DNA of 38,108 nt from Alistipes sp. (GCA_017560305.1 JAFYOF010000166.1:1-38108), one strand, 5' to 3'. Positions 23,714 to 31,531 are shown, numbered from the stretch's first letter. Numbers and translations: made by a program. Notes: generated by a model from the letters alone, not told the origin.

Positions 23714-24415
23714 TTAGAGAAGGGCGCGGGACTGACCCGCCGCCTGAGTCGCCGCCTGAGTAGTACCGATATTTCCGGAGTACTTCTGCTGAGCGAAGTC
23801 GTTGTTGAGGTTGATCCAGTTCATAATCGGGTCGTTGTCCGCTTGGAGCTGACTCTGTGCGAGCCCCGCCTGCTGGTTTGCGGACTGACCGAACTGCTGA
23901 TTAGCCTGCAAGTTGTGCGAGGAGTCGCCAAGCGCCTGATTAAACGCGGTGTCCCACATCTGACCAGCTTGACTTGCGACTGCATTTGCGACATTGCGGT
24001 TCGTTGCAGAACTCTGGAGTGCAGACCCCGCCCCTCCCTGTACGGTCTGCATAGTGTTCTGCAACATCGTGTTCATCTTCGGGTTCAGGTAACTCTGCAC
24101 ATTGTCCGCATTACCGGCGTTCATTTCTCCGAGTGCGTTCTGACCCGCCTGAGTCGTACTGTTCATCGCCTCGCCCATAGTGGTGTCGAAGCGGTCGAGG
24201 TTCGCATCGAGAGTTCTGCCGTTGGTCGCTCCCCAGAGTTGGTCGAGCTGAGGCTTCAAGTCATTGTAAAGCTGAGCGTTCGCGCTCGCCATACCGGAGT
24301 TCGCTGCATCCACCGCTCGCTGCGGAGCCTGAGAGTCAGTTATGCCGAGAGCGTCCGTAAGTCCTTGCGTGAAGCCGGTAACTCCGTTTGCGATATTTTC
24401 GTACCACTTAGCCAT
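23714..24415 (-). CDS. Gln/Asn/Ala-rich protein, possible ejection or tail protein
   Basis: A 233-residue protein, unusually rich in Gln, Asn, Ala and Gly, and predicted to be long amphipathic helices. The N terminus (MAKWYENIANGVTGFTQGL) resembles the start of short ejection-type proteins in podovirus-like phages, such as those in the P22 gp7 position. GGAGG precedes the ATG, which overlaps the previous stop as TAATG. The role is inferred from composition and its place two genes after the portal. Confidence 0.6.
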   Translation of the reverse strand: MAKWYENIANGVTGFTQGLTDALGITDSQAPQRAVDAANSGMASANAQLYNDLKPQLDQLWGATNGRTLDANLDRFDTTMGEAMNSTTQAGQNALGEMNAGNADNVQSYLNPKMNTMLQNTMQTVQGGAGSALQSSATNRNVANAVASQAGQMWDTAFNQALGDSSHNLQANQQFGQSANQQAGLAQSQLQADNDPIMNWINLNNDFAQQKYSGNIGTTQAATQAAGQSRALL

Positions 24416-24591
24416 TAGAAGCCTCCGAAGCCTTTGTATTCAGGGAACTGCATAGCGTTGTTCCAGTCGAGTTGATTCAAGTTACTGCCGACATTCTGTA
24501 TTCCGTTAGCCATAGAGTCGGCGACCTGACTACCTTGTTGGTTCTTCTGACCGAGCTTGTTCATCACAAGACCTGCGATTGCTTGCCACAT
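24415..24591 (-). CDS. 58-aa virion-region protein
   Basis: A small gene starting at the ATG at 24591 with AGGAG seven bases upstream and ending in a TAATG overlap with the next gene. The product is Asn/Gln/Gly-rich (GQKNQQGSQVADSM) and ends in Gly-Phe-Gly-Gly-Phe. Composition matches the following 233-aa protein, so they may work together. It is tightly spaced after the portal gene. Confidence 0.65.
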   Translation of the reverse strand: MWQAIAGLVMNKLGQKNQQGSQVADSMANGIQNVGSNLNQLDWNNAMQFPEYKGFGGF

Positions 24592-24600
24592 AAACTACTC

Positions 24601-26508
24601 CTATGCGTTAGTGAAGAGGGTTGCCGCCGCACGAGGAGGCTGTGCCGCCGGTCTCGGTTGCGGAGGAAGGTTTGGCGGTACACTTCCCGTGATGGATGCT
24701 TGGGGCTGACTAGACTGACTAGGAGGTGTACCGCCCTGATTCGGTTGAGGGTTCTGCATTGCGCCCGTACTTGCAAGTGCGTTGTTGACGGACTGACGGG
24801 TGACTGCGGAGTTCGCGTCTGCAATCTGACCGATGGTCGGGTCTGCGATAATCGGAGGGTCTTGCATATTGATGGCTTCCACGACGAGCCGTGCGCCTTC
24901 GTAGTCGCCATTATCGAGGAGTCTCTTGAGGACTTCCATACGAGCCTGCTGAGACTGGTCGGCTTCCGTCTGCCACTGCTTCTGAGCGATTTCGAGGCGC
25001 TTGATGCGTTCGTCGGATTCGATGGCTTCGCTCTGGCGTTCGAGACGCTGAGTTGCCTGAATACGGAGTAGCGCGATCTGCTGATTGAGCTGCTGAATCG
25101 TAGCCTGACTCTGCTGGAGCTGTTGCTGGAGCTGGACGACGAGCGGAGACTTGTACGGGTCCTGCCTGAATGTCTCTATGAGTCGTGCCTTGATTTCACC
25201 CGGCAAGTCGCTGAGGTCTGTAAGCTCGATGACTATACCCTGCGTATTGAGTCCGGCTTCCTTCGCATACCCGTAGATTTCCTTCATTTCGCCACGATGC
25301 TTTTCGCGCTTGCAAGCCTCGATGAAGCCACCGACGATGACGACCTTTTCGGAGTCGCCGCCAAGGAGCATCTTGATACAGCGATAGACTTCCTCGATGG
25401 AGTCAACGATACGGGCAAGGTAGAGGTTCGAGATTGCGTCCTTTACTTCCTGACGAGCCTTGACTTCTTCACGAGTGACCGCTTCCGAGCCGGATGCCAC
25501 CGTGGGTCCGAGCATATCGGCAATCACTTCCTTCCACATCTGGAAGGACTCGATAAGGAAGTGATCGTCGTGCGGAATGAACTGGATTCCGGAGATGGGC
25601 TGGGCGTTGCCGTCCTTGTCATCGACTGTCTTCACGCCGGTATTAGCCCAAGACAAGTCGTGGTTGCAGATGGCGGCATCCGGAGCGATGTAGTTGTCCG
25701 CATCTGTAGCTCCTACTCGTGTCTGCACCTTCGTAGCGGAGAGCGCGATAGCCTTCATAACGCTCGAAAGCGTGAAGTAGATGCCACGGTAATGATAACG
25801 GCGGTCCGAGAGTTCTACTTCGTCGCCGACAAAACGGACAACCGGAATACGGTCGATGTTTCCGAGAGGATAGCTCATCGGCTTGTCCGCATTGTCGTCG
25901 TATATGTCGAGTACGAACTGACCGGACTTCTCGTCCTTCCTGTAATGGGAGACCCTGACCTTTTCAGCGTTCGGATCGAAGGTCACATAGGTGGACATCG
26001 TGGAGTTCGCGACCATTTCTGTACGGAAGCAGTCATCCTTTTCGTCCGCAGAAAGAGGCACTACTTCAAAGACGATTACATCGGTGGCGTCCTTTAGGGT
26101 CGGGTCCTCTCCGTTGAACATAATGTAGCGAGCGTCTATCTTCTTGACTACCGGAACGCCGTCCGTCACGCCCACTCCCACGAAAGCATACCCGTCGTTC
26201 AGAGTGTCCTTGTAGCGCTTGGCAAATTCGGAGTTGAGACCGAGCTTGATGCCGAGTTCGTTCATCTTCTCGTCTTCCGGACGGACCGGCGCGGAACTCA
26301 TCTTCGATACTAGAGTCGTGATGTAGGTGTGGATATAGTTGACAACCACCACGGGGTCATTCGTGATACTCGCCCATTGTGCAAAGTTGTCAGCATTGCC
26401 GAGAGAACCCGCCGCGAGAGAGCGGGAAATGTTCAGAGCGTCCGAGTCAAACTTTCGGTACGCCAGCCTGTTCTTGAACTTCTCCAGAACTTGTGTGAGT
26501 CGGGACAT
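24601..26508 (-). CDS. Portal protein, P22-like
   Basis: A 635-residue protein that would form the dodecameric ring for DNA passage at one capsid vertex. The N-terminal half (ITNDPVVVVNYIHTYITTLVSKM at about 47-70, then a short beta domain with RIPVVRFVGDEVELSDRRYHYRGI) and the central helical part (DMLGPTVASGSEAVTREEVKARQE) follow the P22-type portal layout. Residues 455-530 are Gln/Leu/Arg-rich and should form the long C-terminal coiled-coil barrel; a Pro/Gln-rich tail closes the protein. The start codon lies 62 bases inside the upstream gene, with GGAG ten bases before the ATG. Length is close to P22 gp1 (725). Confidence 0.8.
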   Translation of the reverse strand: MSRLTQVLEKFKNRLAYRKFDSDALNISRSLAAGSLGNADNFAQWASITNDPVVVVNYIHTYITTLVSKMSSAPVRPEDEKMNELGIKLGLNSEFAKRYKDTLNDGYAFVGVGVTDGVPVVKKIDARYIMFNGEDPTLKDATDVIVFEVVPLSADEKDDCFRTEMVANSTMSTYVTFDPNAEKVRVSHYRKDEKSGQFVLDIYDDNADKPMSYPLGNIDRIPVVRFVGDEVELSDRRYHYRGIYFTLSSVMKAIALSATKVQTRVGATDADNYIAPDAAICNHDLSWANTGVKTVDDKDGNAQPISGIQFIPHDDHFLIESFQMWKEVIADMLGPTVASGSEAVTREEVKARQEVKDAISNLYLARIVDSIEEVYRCIKMLLGGDSEKVVIVGGFIEACKREKHRGEMKEIYGYAKEAGLNTQGIVIELTDLSDLPGEIKARLIETFRQDPYKSPLVVQLQQQLQQSQATIQQLNQQIALLRIQATQRLERQSEAIESDERIKRLEIAQKQWQTEADQSQQARMEVLKRLLDNGDYEGARLVVEAINMQDPPIIADPTIGQIADANSAVTRQSVNNALASTGAMQNPQPNQGGTPPSQSSQPQASITGSVPPNLPPQPRPAAQPPRAAATLFTNA

Positions 26509-26800
26509 CTAGGTATTGCTCCATCAACTGTTTCTCGACGGCTGCAACATCTGTGGACTCGATGGATTTCTCGTTACTCTTCGAGCTATCAATCTTGTCC
26601 ATCAGTTCGAGTGCTTTGACTTTACATCCGTCTTTGCACCGGTAGTCGCCGATGGTGTCTTCCAAGATTTTAAGAACATCGCTTGCGGGTAGTAACGAGC
26701 ATTTGTAGATGAGGGAACACGCACTGATGCGAGTCGATGGTGTCGTCTCTGAGCATAGTGCGATCTCCACAAGCAATTTTGCGTTCTTTGCGTCTAGCAT
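26447..26800 (-). CDS. 117-aa first gene of the packaging operon, near-leaderless
   Basis: A helical protein with several Cys residues and a flexible, acidic C-terminal tail. The first 70 residues look like a compact helical bundle (AKLLVEIALCSE, then LIYKCSLL and VKALELMDKI). The ATG at 26800 lies only about nine bases after a TATATT -10 box and has no Shine-Dalgarno, so the mRNA is probably leaderless or nearly so. It overlaps the portal start by 62 bases. Its place directly before the portal makes a small terminase subunit a possibility, but no motif proves it. A regulatory peptide is another option. Confidence 0.65.
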   Translation of the reverse strand: MLDAKNAKLLVEIALCSETTPSTRISACSLIYKCSLLPASDVLKILEDTIGDYRCKDGCKVKALELMDKIDSSKSNEKSIESTDVAAVEKQLMEQYLDVPTHTSSGEVQEQAGVPKV

Positions 26801-26808
26801 TTATGCAC

Positions 26809-26837
26809 AATATACATTATTCGCCACGCAGAGTCAA
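26809..26837 (-). promoter_or_regulatory. Promoter of the portal-tail-terminase operon
   Basis: On the minus strand TTGACT (26832-26837) is separated by exactly 17 bases from TATATT (26809-26814). The predicted start at about 26802 almost coincides with the ATG at 26800. The -35 box lies inside the last codons of the 82-aa gene upstream. Confidence 0.8.
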
Positions 26838-27065
26838 TAGGGGTATATAGCCTTTTGAGCCGTTCTTGTCTTCGTCGATGCGATAAATTTCGAGTCTCTT
26901 GGACTTCGAGTAGTGTATCTCGAAACTCAGGAAGAATAGCTCTAGGCGAACAAACTTGTCGTCCAGTTCAGTGCCGTTCTTCGTGGTGCGAACATCGGTG
27001 CATCCGAAGTTGCCTTGCAGTGCGTTGATGATGTCTTGAAGTGTACAATTTCCTGCGATCTTCAC
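26817..27065 (-). CDS. 82-aa protein of unknown function
   Basis: GTG start at 27065 with AAGGAG eight bases upstream. The product begins Lys-Ile-Ala-Gly-Asn-Cys-Thr-Leu-Gln-Asp-Ile and has alternating hydrophobic and charged strands in the middle (VRLELFFLSFEIHY), suggesting a small alpha/beta domain. It lies after the terminator that closes the 27887 gene, so it depends on read-through or an unseen promoter. Its 3' end overlaps the promoter of the packaging operon. No family is recognised. Confidence 0.6.
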   Translation of the reverse strand: MKIAGNCTLQDIINALQGNFGCTDVRTTKNGTELDDKFVRLELFFLSFEIHYSKSKRLEIYRIDEDKNGSKGYIPLLTLRGE

Positions 27066-27088
27066 GGAGTACTCCTTGAGCTTAGGGT

Positions 27089-27132
27089 AAAATAAAACCC
27101 ACGAGAGGAAACCTATGAAAACTCTCGTGGGT
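27089..27132 (-). terminator. Strong terminator after the 240-aa protein gene
   Basis: ACCCACGAGAG (27097-27107) pairs perfectly over 11 bases with CTCTCGTGGGT (27122-27132). On the minus strand the stem is followed by TTTTATTTTA. It lies about 30 bases downstream of the stop codon at 27165. Confidence 0.9.
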
Positions 27133-27164
27133 CTAGGACTAGTCTAATGGACTAACAGGGGAGA

Positions 27165-27887
27165 TTACTTTTTCTTGTCATCCTTCGCCGGAGCGTCCAC
27201 CATTTCATCCGGATTGTAGCGGTGGATGTGGTCCGGCAACTTGCAGACTGCGAGTTCGAGGTACACATCGTTACCGAACGCCGGAGCGGTGCGGTACGGA
27301 ACATAGTCCACGGAGTAGTCGATGTCGAGTTCATTGGTGGTGAGCTTGTCATCAATCTTGACCTTCGTGATGTTCGTGTACTTGGAGTCAGCCTTAGCCT
27401 TCTCGACAAAGATTTGGAACTGAGTAGTCCACATCCTGTCCGCTCGACCCTTGCGCTGTCCGTTCACGAGGCGCAAGCCGTCAGCCTTGAGGAGACCTTC
27501 GAGGTCGCTGACTCCGCAGAAGAGCTTTACGAGTCCTGCATTTTCGCCATAGCTGATGGTGAGCCACTTCGTCCACTTGCGGAGGATGACCGGAGTCATT
27601 ACCTTATTGCCGTTTTCATCTTCGTCTTCGCGATATACCGGATTGCCCTTTTCGTCACGGAGGTGTGCAGCGAACATAAAGCGAACGGAGTGACGCTTGT
27701 CCTTCTGACCCTTCTTGAGATACTTCTTGTCAACCGGAACATTCGCAGTTTGATACGAGAGGATCACAGCCGGAACATACTCGTCCGTGGGGAAGTTCTG
27801 GAAATCGCTCTTGTTTTCGAGAATGGAAGTTTCTTCTTCCTGTTCGAGTTCTTCTGCGAGTGCCTTGGATTCTGCATTTTGTGCCAT
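27165..27887 (-). CDS. 240-aa protein, possible ssDNA-binding protein
   Basis: AAGGAAAG before the ATG at 27887 sets the start; an upstream in-frame ATG at 27920 lies inside a leader hairpin. Residues 1-30 are acidic and Glu-rich. The core (about 40-200) alternates strands and basic loops (KKYLKKGQKDKRHSVRFMF; LRKWTKWLTISYGENAG), an arrangement seen in OB-fold phage proteins. The gene stands in a block with an exonuclease and a coiled-coil protein, has its own leader and a strong terminator, and may be highly expressed, all of which would suit a single-stranded DNA-binding or annealing protein. I see no diagnostic motif, so this is a suggestion only. Confidence 0.65.
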   Translation of the reverse strand: MAQNAESKALAEELEQEEETSILENKSDFQNFPTDEYVPAVILSYQTANVPVDKKYLKKGQKDKRHSVRFMFAAHLRDEKGNPVYREDEDENGNKVMTPVILRKWTKWLTISYGENAGLVKLFCGVSDLEGLLKADGLRLVNGQRKGRADRMWTTQFQIFVEKAKADSKYTNITKVKIDDKLTTNELDIDYSVDYVPYRTAPAFGNDVYLELAVCKLPDHIHRYNPDEMVDAPAKDDKKK

Positions 27888-27903
27888 AATTGGTCTTTCC
27901 TTC

Positions 27904-27962
27904 GCCGAGTTTTTCGGCATTTGTTGTTTGTTTGAAATTGGGCTTTACCCACAATAAATATA
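27904..27962 (-). promoter_or_regulatory. TATATT box and leader stem-loops of the 27887 gene
   Basis: On the minus strand TATATT (27957-27962) is followed five bases later by the hairpin TGGGTAAAGCCCA (27939-27951), which would lie at the 5' end of the RNA. A second hairpin, GCCGA/TCGGC (27904-27918), stands just before the ribosome binding site. No TTGACA-like -35 box is present; an ACGGGTGTAA sequence occupies the region upstream (about 27977-27986). Confidence 0.5.
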
Positions 27963-27986
27963 TAATTTTATCGCGAGTTACACCCG

Positions 27987-28448
27987 TTATTTTTTAGATT
28001 TTTTGACGGGAGTCTTGGACGATTCGGGAAACTCCAGCTTTGAGATAGCCTTGTCGCGTTCCTCGCGAGCCTTAGCCACTTCGAGCTTGAGCCGTTCGTT
28101 TTCCTTCAGGAGTTCGGCGTTTGAAGCGGACTGCATTTCGTTCGTCTTGACGAGTTCGTTCTTGGCGTTGTTGACAACAGAGAGGTCGTTGCGCACCCTT
28201 TCGAGAGTGTCCTTGACTTCCGTGAGATTAGTACGGAGTTCGTCGCGTTCGCGTTCGACCTTCCAACGAGCCTGCGTAGCTTCGCTTACCTTGGAGTCGC
28301 ACACCGCCTTAGTCGTCACGAGTTCGCGGTACTCCGAGAGAGTAATCATCACAGTGAGTTCCTGCGGTACTGCGAAGTCAGGCTGATGGTAGCCGTCGAG
28401 CTTCTTTTGAAGTACAGGATTTACGAGTGTATCTGTCTGTTCTGCCAT
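27987..28448 (-). CDS. Coiled-coil protein of unknown function
   Basis: A 153-residue protein. The ATG at 28448 has GGAGA ten bases upstream; longer in-frame starts run into the tRNA-like element and lack a ribosome binding site. Residues 50-140 form a continuous charged heptad-pattern helix (many Glu, Arg, Lys, Asn and Leu), and the C terminus is a basic tail ending in Lys-Lys-Ser-Lys-Lys. The basic tail could touch DNA. It sits between the exonuclease gene and the putative DNA-binding gene. Confidence 0.7.
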   Translation of the reverse strand: MAEQTDTLVNPVLQKKLDGYHQPDFAVPQELTVMITLSEYRELVTTKAVCDSKVSEATQARWKVERERDELRTNLTEVKDTLERVRNDLSVVNNAKNELVKTNEMQSASNAELLKENERLKLEVAKAREERDKAISKLEFPESSKTPVKKSKK

Positions 28449-28495
28449 TTTGGTTTTCTCCATTTGATTACTTACGAACTGTATGTTCGCAATAG

Positions 28496-28600
28496 AGGAA
28501 GTGCGGGAGTCGAACCCGCCACGCATCTGATTAAACGCTTGCGCCTCCGCCGAGGACTCTTTCGAGCCGTTCCTGCTCTCTTCCGCTGAGCTAACTTCCT
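28496..28600 (-). tRNA. tRNA-like element with an aberrant anticodon region
   Basis: Read on the minus strand, AGGAAGT (28594-28600) pairs perfectly with ACTTCCT (28496-28502) as a 7-bp acceptor stem. TA and a D-arm follow (GCTC, loop with AGCGG, GAGC). At the 3' side GCGGG/CCCGC with loop TTCGACT is a textbook T-arm. Between D-arm and T-arm lie about 55 bases instead of 22 to 45, and no standard 5-bp/7-base anticodon arm fits; the possible stems are AGGA/TCCT and CGCA/TGCG, each with a 14-base loop. No CCA is encoded. It may be a decaying tRNA, a tRNA with an inserted segment, or a tRNA mimic. Confidence 0.55.
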
Positions 28601-28626
28601 TACTCCATATTACACCAACAAGGGTA

Positions 28627-29871
28627 CTAGTCGAAGTTCAGCTTGTTGTACTTGATGTAGCGGGACGGGAGTCCTTCGCTAGTGACCGCATCGTACACTT
28701 CCGGATAGAACTCCTTGAGCTTCTTTGCGTCCACCTTGATACTTCCCTTGCGTTCAACCCACGAGGCGAACTTCTTGCCTTCGCAAGTCGTGCGCGGGGA
28801 GTTCATCATCTTGTACGCGAGCTGGTTCTTGAAGTTTTCGAACGCTTCGGTAGCCTTGTCAGCGGCTTCCTTGAGGCGTTCGTATTCTTCGTACTCCTCG
28901 CGAGTGATGGTGGCATCTTCTTCGGAGCGGTCGCTTTCGCCTGCGAGCTGTGCGATAGCCTTCTTGTCGGATTCCGGATTTCCGAGTACGCTGATTTCCG
29001 GAACTTTCTTGAACCGCACACAGCGGTAAATCGTGAAGCACTTGTGGAGCATCTCTTCGACGAACTTCGGGGAGTATTCCACTTCGCGTTCGATGTAATG
29101 GTAGCCGCCTTCACAGATGACTGCGATGATGATAGCCTTGCGGATGCCGGTTACATACATTTGCCACTGCACCTGAGCGAAGTACTTTTCAGGATACGGG
29201 TTCCACTTGGATGCGGACTGGGAGGACTTGCACTCGATGATGCACGGAGTACCGTCGGGGAGTACGCACTGAGCGTCGAGCGAACACTTCGCCCAATTAC
29301 GCTGGTAGAGGCGACCCTGAGTTACCGTACCGGCGAGTTCAGGATGGAGCGTCTTGAACTTGCGAACGAGGTCGTCTTCGAGGATGTGACCCCATTCGAA
29401 GAAGCCGTCCGGATCACTCTGGTCGTCCGGAGGAGCGATGCCCACCTTCTGATTGTACACCGTGAGTGCGCTCTTGTACTGGTCGGGGAACATAATCACG
29501 GCGGCTTCCGTAGCAGTGATGCCTTCGGAGCGCCAACAGAGCCATTCCGGTGAACCCTGAGCCGGAGCGTTCGGGACTTCATAATCGAAGTGAGCCACGC
29601 CCATCTTGACTCCGCCCCAATCCTCTGCGGGACCGCAGTTGAAAGAGAGGCGTTCCTGTTCCGGTTCTGGTTCGGAGGTTTCGCGAGGCGCTTCGCACTT
29701 ATCGACTGCCGGAGCAGGAGCGGATGCCACCTGTTCAGCCATATCGAGTCCAAGCGTGCCTTTGATTACGATTTCCTTGCTTCCGCAGAGTGCGCAGAAG
29801 TTAGGCTGGTCCTTGGCTGTTACCACGGTGTCTTCTCCGCATTTCGCGCATTTAATATCGAAAGTACCCAT
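28627..29871 (-). CDS. YqaJ-family (lambda exonuclease-like) nuclease with N-terminal zinc ribbon
   Basis: A 414-residue PD-(D/E)XK exonuclease, expected to resect DNA ends for phage recombination. An N-terminal zinc ribbon (Cys-8, Cys-11, Cys-26, Cys-29) and an acidic Pro-rich linker (about 50-80) precede the nuclease. The nuclease opens with GSPEWLCWRSEGITATEAA (106-124), then Glu-165 in HILEDD, Asp-199 in SLDAQ, Glu-213-x-Lys-215 in IIECKSS, and Gln-233/Gln-235 in FAQVQWQ. A charged helix (330-375) lies after the core. GGAGA precedes the ATG, which overlaps the previous stop as TAATG. No clear RecT- or Bet-type annealing partner was recognised nearby. Confidence 0.88.
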   Translation of the reverse strand: MGTFDIKCAKCGEDTVVTAKDQPNFCALCGSKEIVIKGTLGLDMAEQVASAPAPAVDKCEAPRETSEPEPEQERLSFNCGPAEDWGGVKMGVAHFDYEVPNAPAQGSPEWLCWRSEGITATEAAVIMFPDQYKSALTVYNQKVGIAPPDDQSDPDGFFEWGHILEDDLVRKFKTLHPELAGTVTQGRLYQRNWAKCSLDAQCVLPDGTPCIIECKSSQSASKWNPYPEKYFAQVQWQMYVTGIRKAIIIAVICEGGYHYIEREVEYSPKFVEEMLHKCFTIYRCVRFKKVPEISVLGNPESDKKAIAQLAGESDRSEEDATITREEYEEYERLKEAADKATEAFENFKNQLAYKMMNSPRTTCEGKKFASWVERKGSIKVDAKKLKEFYPEVYDAVTSEGLPSRYIKYNKLNFD

Positions 29872-30308
29872 TATTTAGTCTCCTTGAAATAGGGTTCGAG
29901 AGTGTGGATGGAGTTCACATTGACGACTGTGTTGTTGCCGTCATAGATGGTCGCGAGTTCGCCGTTACACTCGATGACCTTGCCCACGATGGGCTTGTAC
30001 GAGTTGTTCGGGTAAGCGGCGACATAGGGAAGTCTGCTGTTGTCAACCTTGTACGGCTTCTCGATGGAAGTCGAGTATTCCTGACCTTCGATAGCGTTCT
30101 CAATCTGATAAGTGACCTTGCCGGTATTCTGGTCCTGAGTAATGCCACGGAGGTATCCCATCGACAAGTACTTGCCGTCACTGTAAAAACCGATGACGAG
30201 CGTACCATTGAAGACATCCTTACTGTCGAGTTCCGCACCGCTGGAGAAGCGGTACATCTGAGCGAGGTTGATTTGGTTTTCTTTGTACTTGATGAATTTA
30301 TTTCCCAT
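29871..30308 (-). CDS. 145-aa protein of unknown function
   Basis: A protein with many short strands and turns (NGTLVIGFYSDGKYLSMGYLRGI; IVGKVIECNGELATIYDGNN), which suggests small beta-barrel or SH3-like modules. AAGAAGGGA precedes the ATG. It overlaps the exonuclease start as TAATG and is probably translated with it, so a role in the same recombination or replication process is possible. Confidence 0.65.
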   Translation of the reverse strand: MGNKFIKYKENQINLAQMYRFSSGAELDSKDVFNGTLVIGFYSDGKYLSMGYLRGITQDQNTGKVTYQIENAIEGQEYSTSIEKPYKVDNSRLPYVAAYPNNSYKPIVGKVIECNGELATIYDGNNTVVNVNSIHTLEPYFKETK

Positions 30309-30312
30309 AGGT

Positions 30313-30978
30313 TTATCCCTTCTTTTGTTTGTTGTTTATGGCGCACCACTCGTCGTAGCACACCTTGACTTCGAGGAATTTTTGCGGGTCGCCTCCCTTG
30401 TCGGGGTGGTTGCTCAAGCAAAACTTCTTCCAAGCCTGATGAATGTCAGAGTTCGATCCGAGTCCGCCGAGGAGTTCCCTCAGATGGTGGTCGAGAACCG
30501 AGTCGCTTTCGACCGTCACGAGCAAGGCATCGAACATCTGCTTCGTGCGGGCGCAGTTGTAGAGGATGTCCTGACCCGTGACGACTCCGCCGTTCCACTT
30601 GAAGTTCAGCCAAGTGAAGTAGGTAATGATGTTCGTCTGACCGGTAGCAATCATTCGTCTCCACCACATCACGAGTGACGCCGGGGAGTGCGTGATGCCA
30701 CGCTTGCAGAGCTGGATGCAGAGCTTGATGAACGGCTCCGATTGTTCAGTAGCGAGTTCAAGCAGAGCCGAGCCGTTGAAGGCGCACCAATTACCCATCT
30801 CCATAAGGCTAAAGATGTTCTCCCTCAGCCTGCACTCGGCTTCGAGCTTCTTAGCCCACGGAGCGACATAGAACTTGAAGTATTCCGGTGAACGCCGCAT
30901 CACCTTCTCGATAAGCTCGGTAGCAGTATCGAAGGCGAACTGGTCTTCACTATTCATTATCGGTTTTTGACGAGCCAT
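30313..30978 (-). CDS. Phage protein with C-terminal J-domain
   Basis: A 221-residue protein whose C terminus is a DnaJ domain: a helix with IHQAWKKFCLSN, the loop HPDKGGD (191-197), and a following helix with FLEVKVCYDEW. The HPD motif is what stimulates Hsp70 (DnaK). The N-terminal 170 residues are helical with many Trp and Cys residues and match no family I know. By analogy with J-domain viral proteins it may recruit host DnaK to replication or assembly complexes. The start at 30978 is chosen for an upstream GAGG; a second ATG seven codons in lacks a ribosome site. It overlaps the upstream gene by 29 bases. Confidence 0.8.
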   Translation of the reverse strand: MARQKPIMNSEDQFAFDTATELIEKVMRRSPEYFKFYVAPWAKKLEAECRLRENIFSLMEMGNWCAFNGSALLELATEQSEPFIKLCIQLCKRGITHSPASLVMWWRRMIATGQTNIITYFTWLNFKWNGGVVTGQDILYNCARTKQMFDALLVTVESDSVLDHHLRELLGGLGSNSDIHQAWKKFCLSNHPDKGGDPQKFLEVKVCYDEWCAINNKQKKG

Positions 30979-31426
30979 TTGTCAACGCCTCATAATGCGG
31001 TTTCCAATTCTTGAAGTCGTCGAAGACCTTTTCCACTTCCTTGTCGATCCACTTCGCGTAGTCGATGTATTCGCCACGCTTGCGGTATTCGTACTTCTTG
31101 AGGATTCCCTGACCAACCACATACTTGACCTTGGCTTCGAGCATAGCGAAGAGGGAGTCGTTATGGTCGTAGAACGGGAACTTCTTGCGCATACGGGAAG
31201 TAGTCATCTTGTTCAGATGGATGAAGCCCATATTCGCCGGATGACCGTGAACCATATAGCCTTGCTGAACTACATCCGAGTTCACGAGGTCAGAACTCTT
31301 CCGATTCAGGATAGCAACTTGGTGGTTCCACTGCTCCTCGGATGCAATCTCCGCAATGGGGAAAATCACAGATTCTTCTGTCTGTGGAGTCGCAGGTTTT
31401 TCCTGCACTTCTTCGTTCGGATTCAT
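30950..31426 (-). CDS. 158-aa protein of unknown function
   Basis: AAAGGAG precedes the ATG at 31426. The first 25 residues are acidic and Pro/Gln-rich, probably disordered; the rest is mixed helix with basic residues (MTTSRMRKKFPFYDH; GILKKYEYRKRG) and aromatic positions. It overlaps the J-domain gene by 29 bases, so the two products may act in one complex. No function can be assigned. Confidence 0.65.
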   Translation of the reverse strand: MNPNEEVQEKPATPQTEESVIFPIAEIASEEQWNHQVAILNRKSSDLVNSDVVQQGYMVHGHPANMGFIHLNKMTTSRMRKKFPFYDHNDSLFAMLEAKVKYVVGQGILKKYEYRKRGEYIDYAKWIDKEVEKVFDDFKNWKPHYEALTNGSSKTDNE

Positions 31427-31531
31427 TTTGAATCTCCTTTGTGTTGATTAACTTGTTCATATGGAGTGTTCCTTTGTTCGTAGCACTCGGACCCGCACCA
31501 CTACTGGAGTGATACGAGGCTGAATGTTACT

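Noticed and set aside
28463..28526. Longer N terminus of the coiled-coil protein
   Set aside because: The extension would be read out of the tRNA-like element and lacks a ribosome site.
31310..31475. Small Cys-containing open frame starting at an ATG at 31475 with AAGGA upstream
   Set aside because: It runs in another frame through the well-supported 158-aa gene, which has its own AAAGGAG. The overlap is too long to accept without comparative support.
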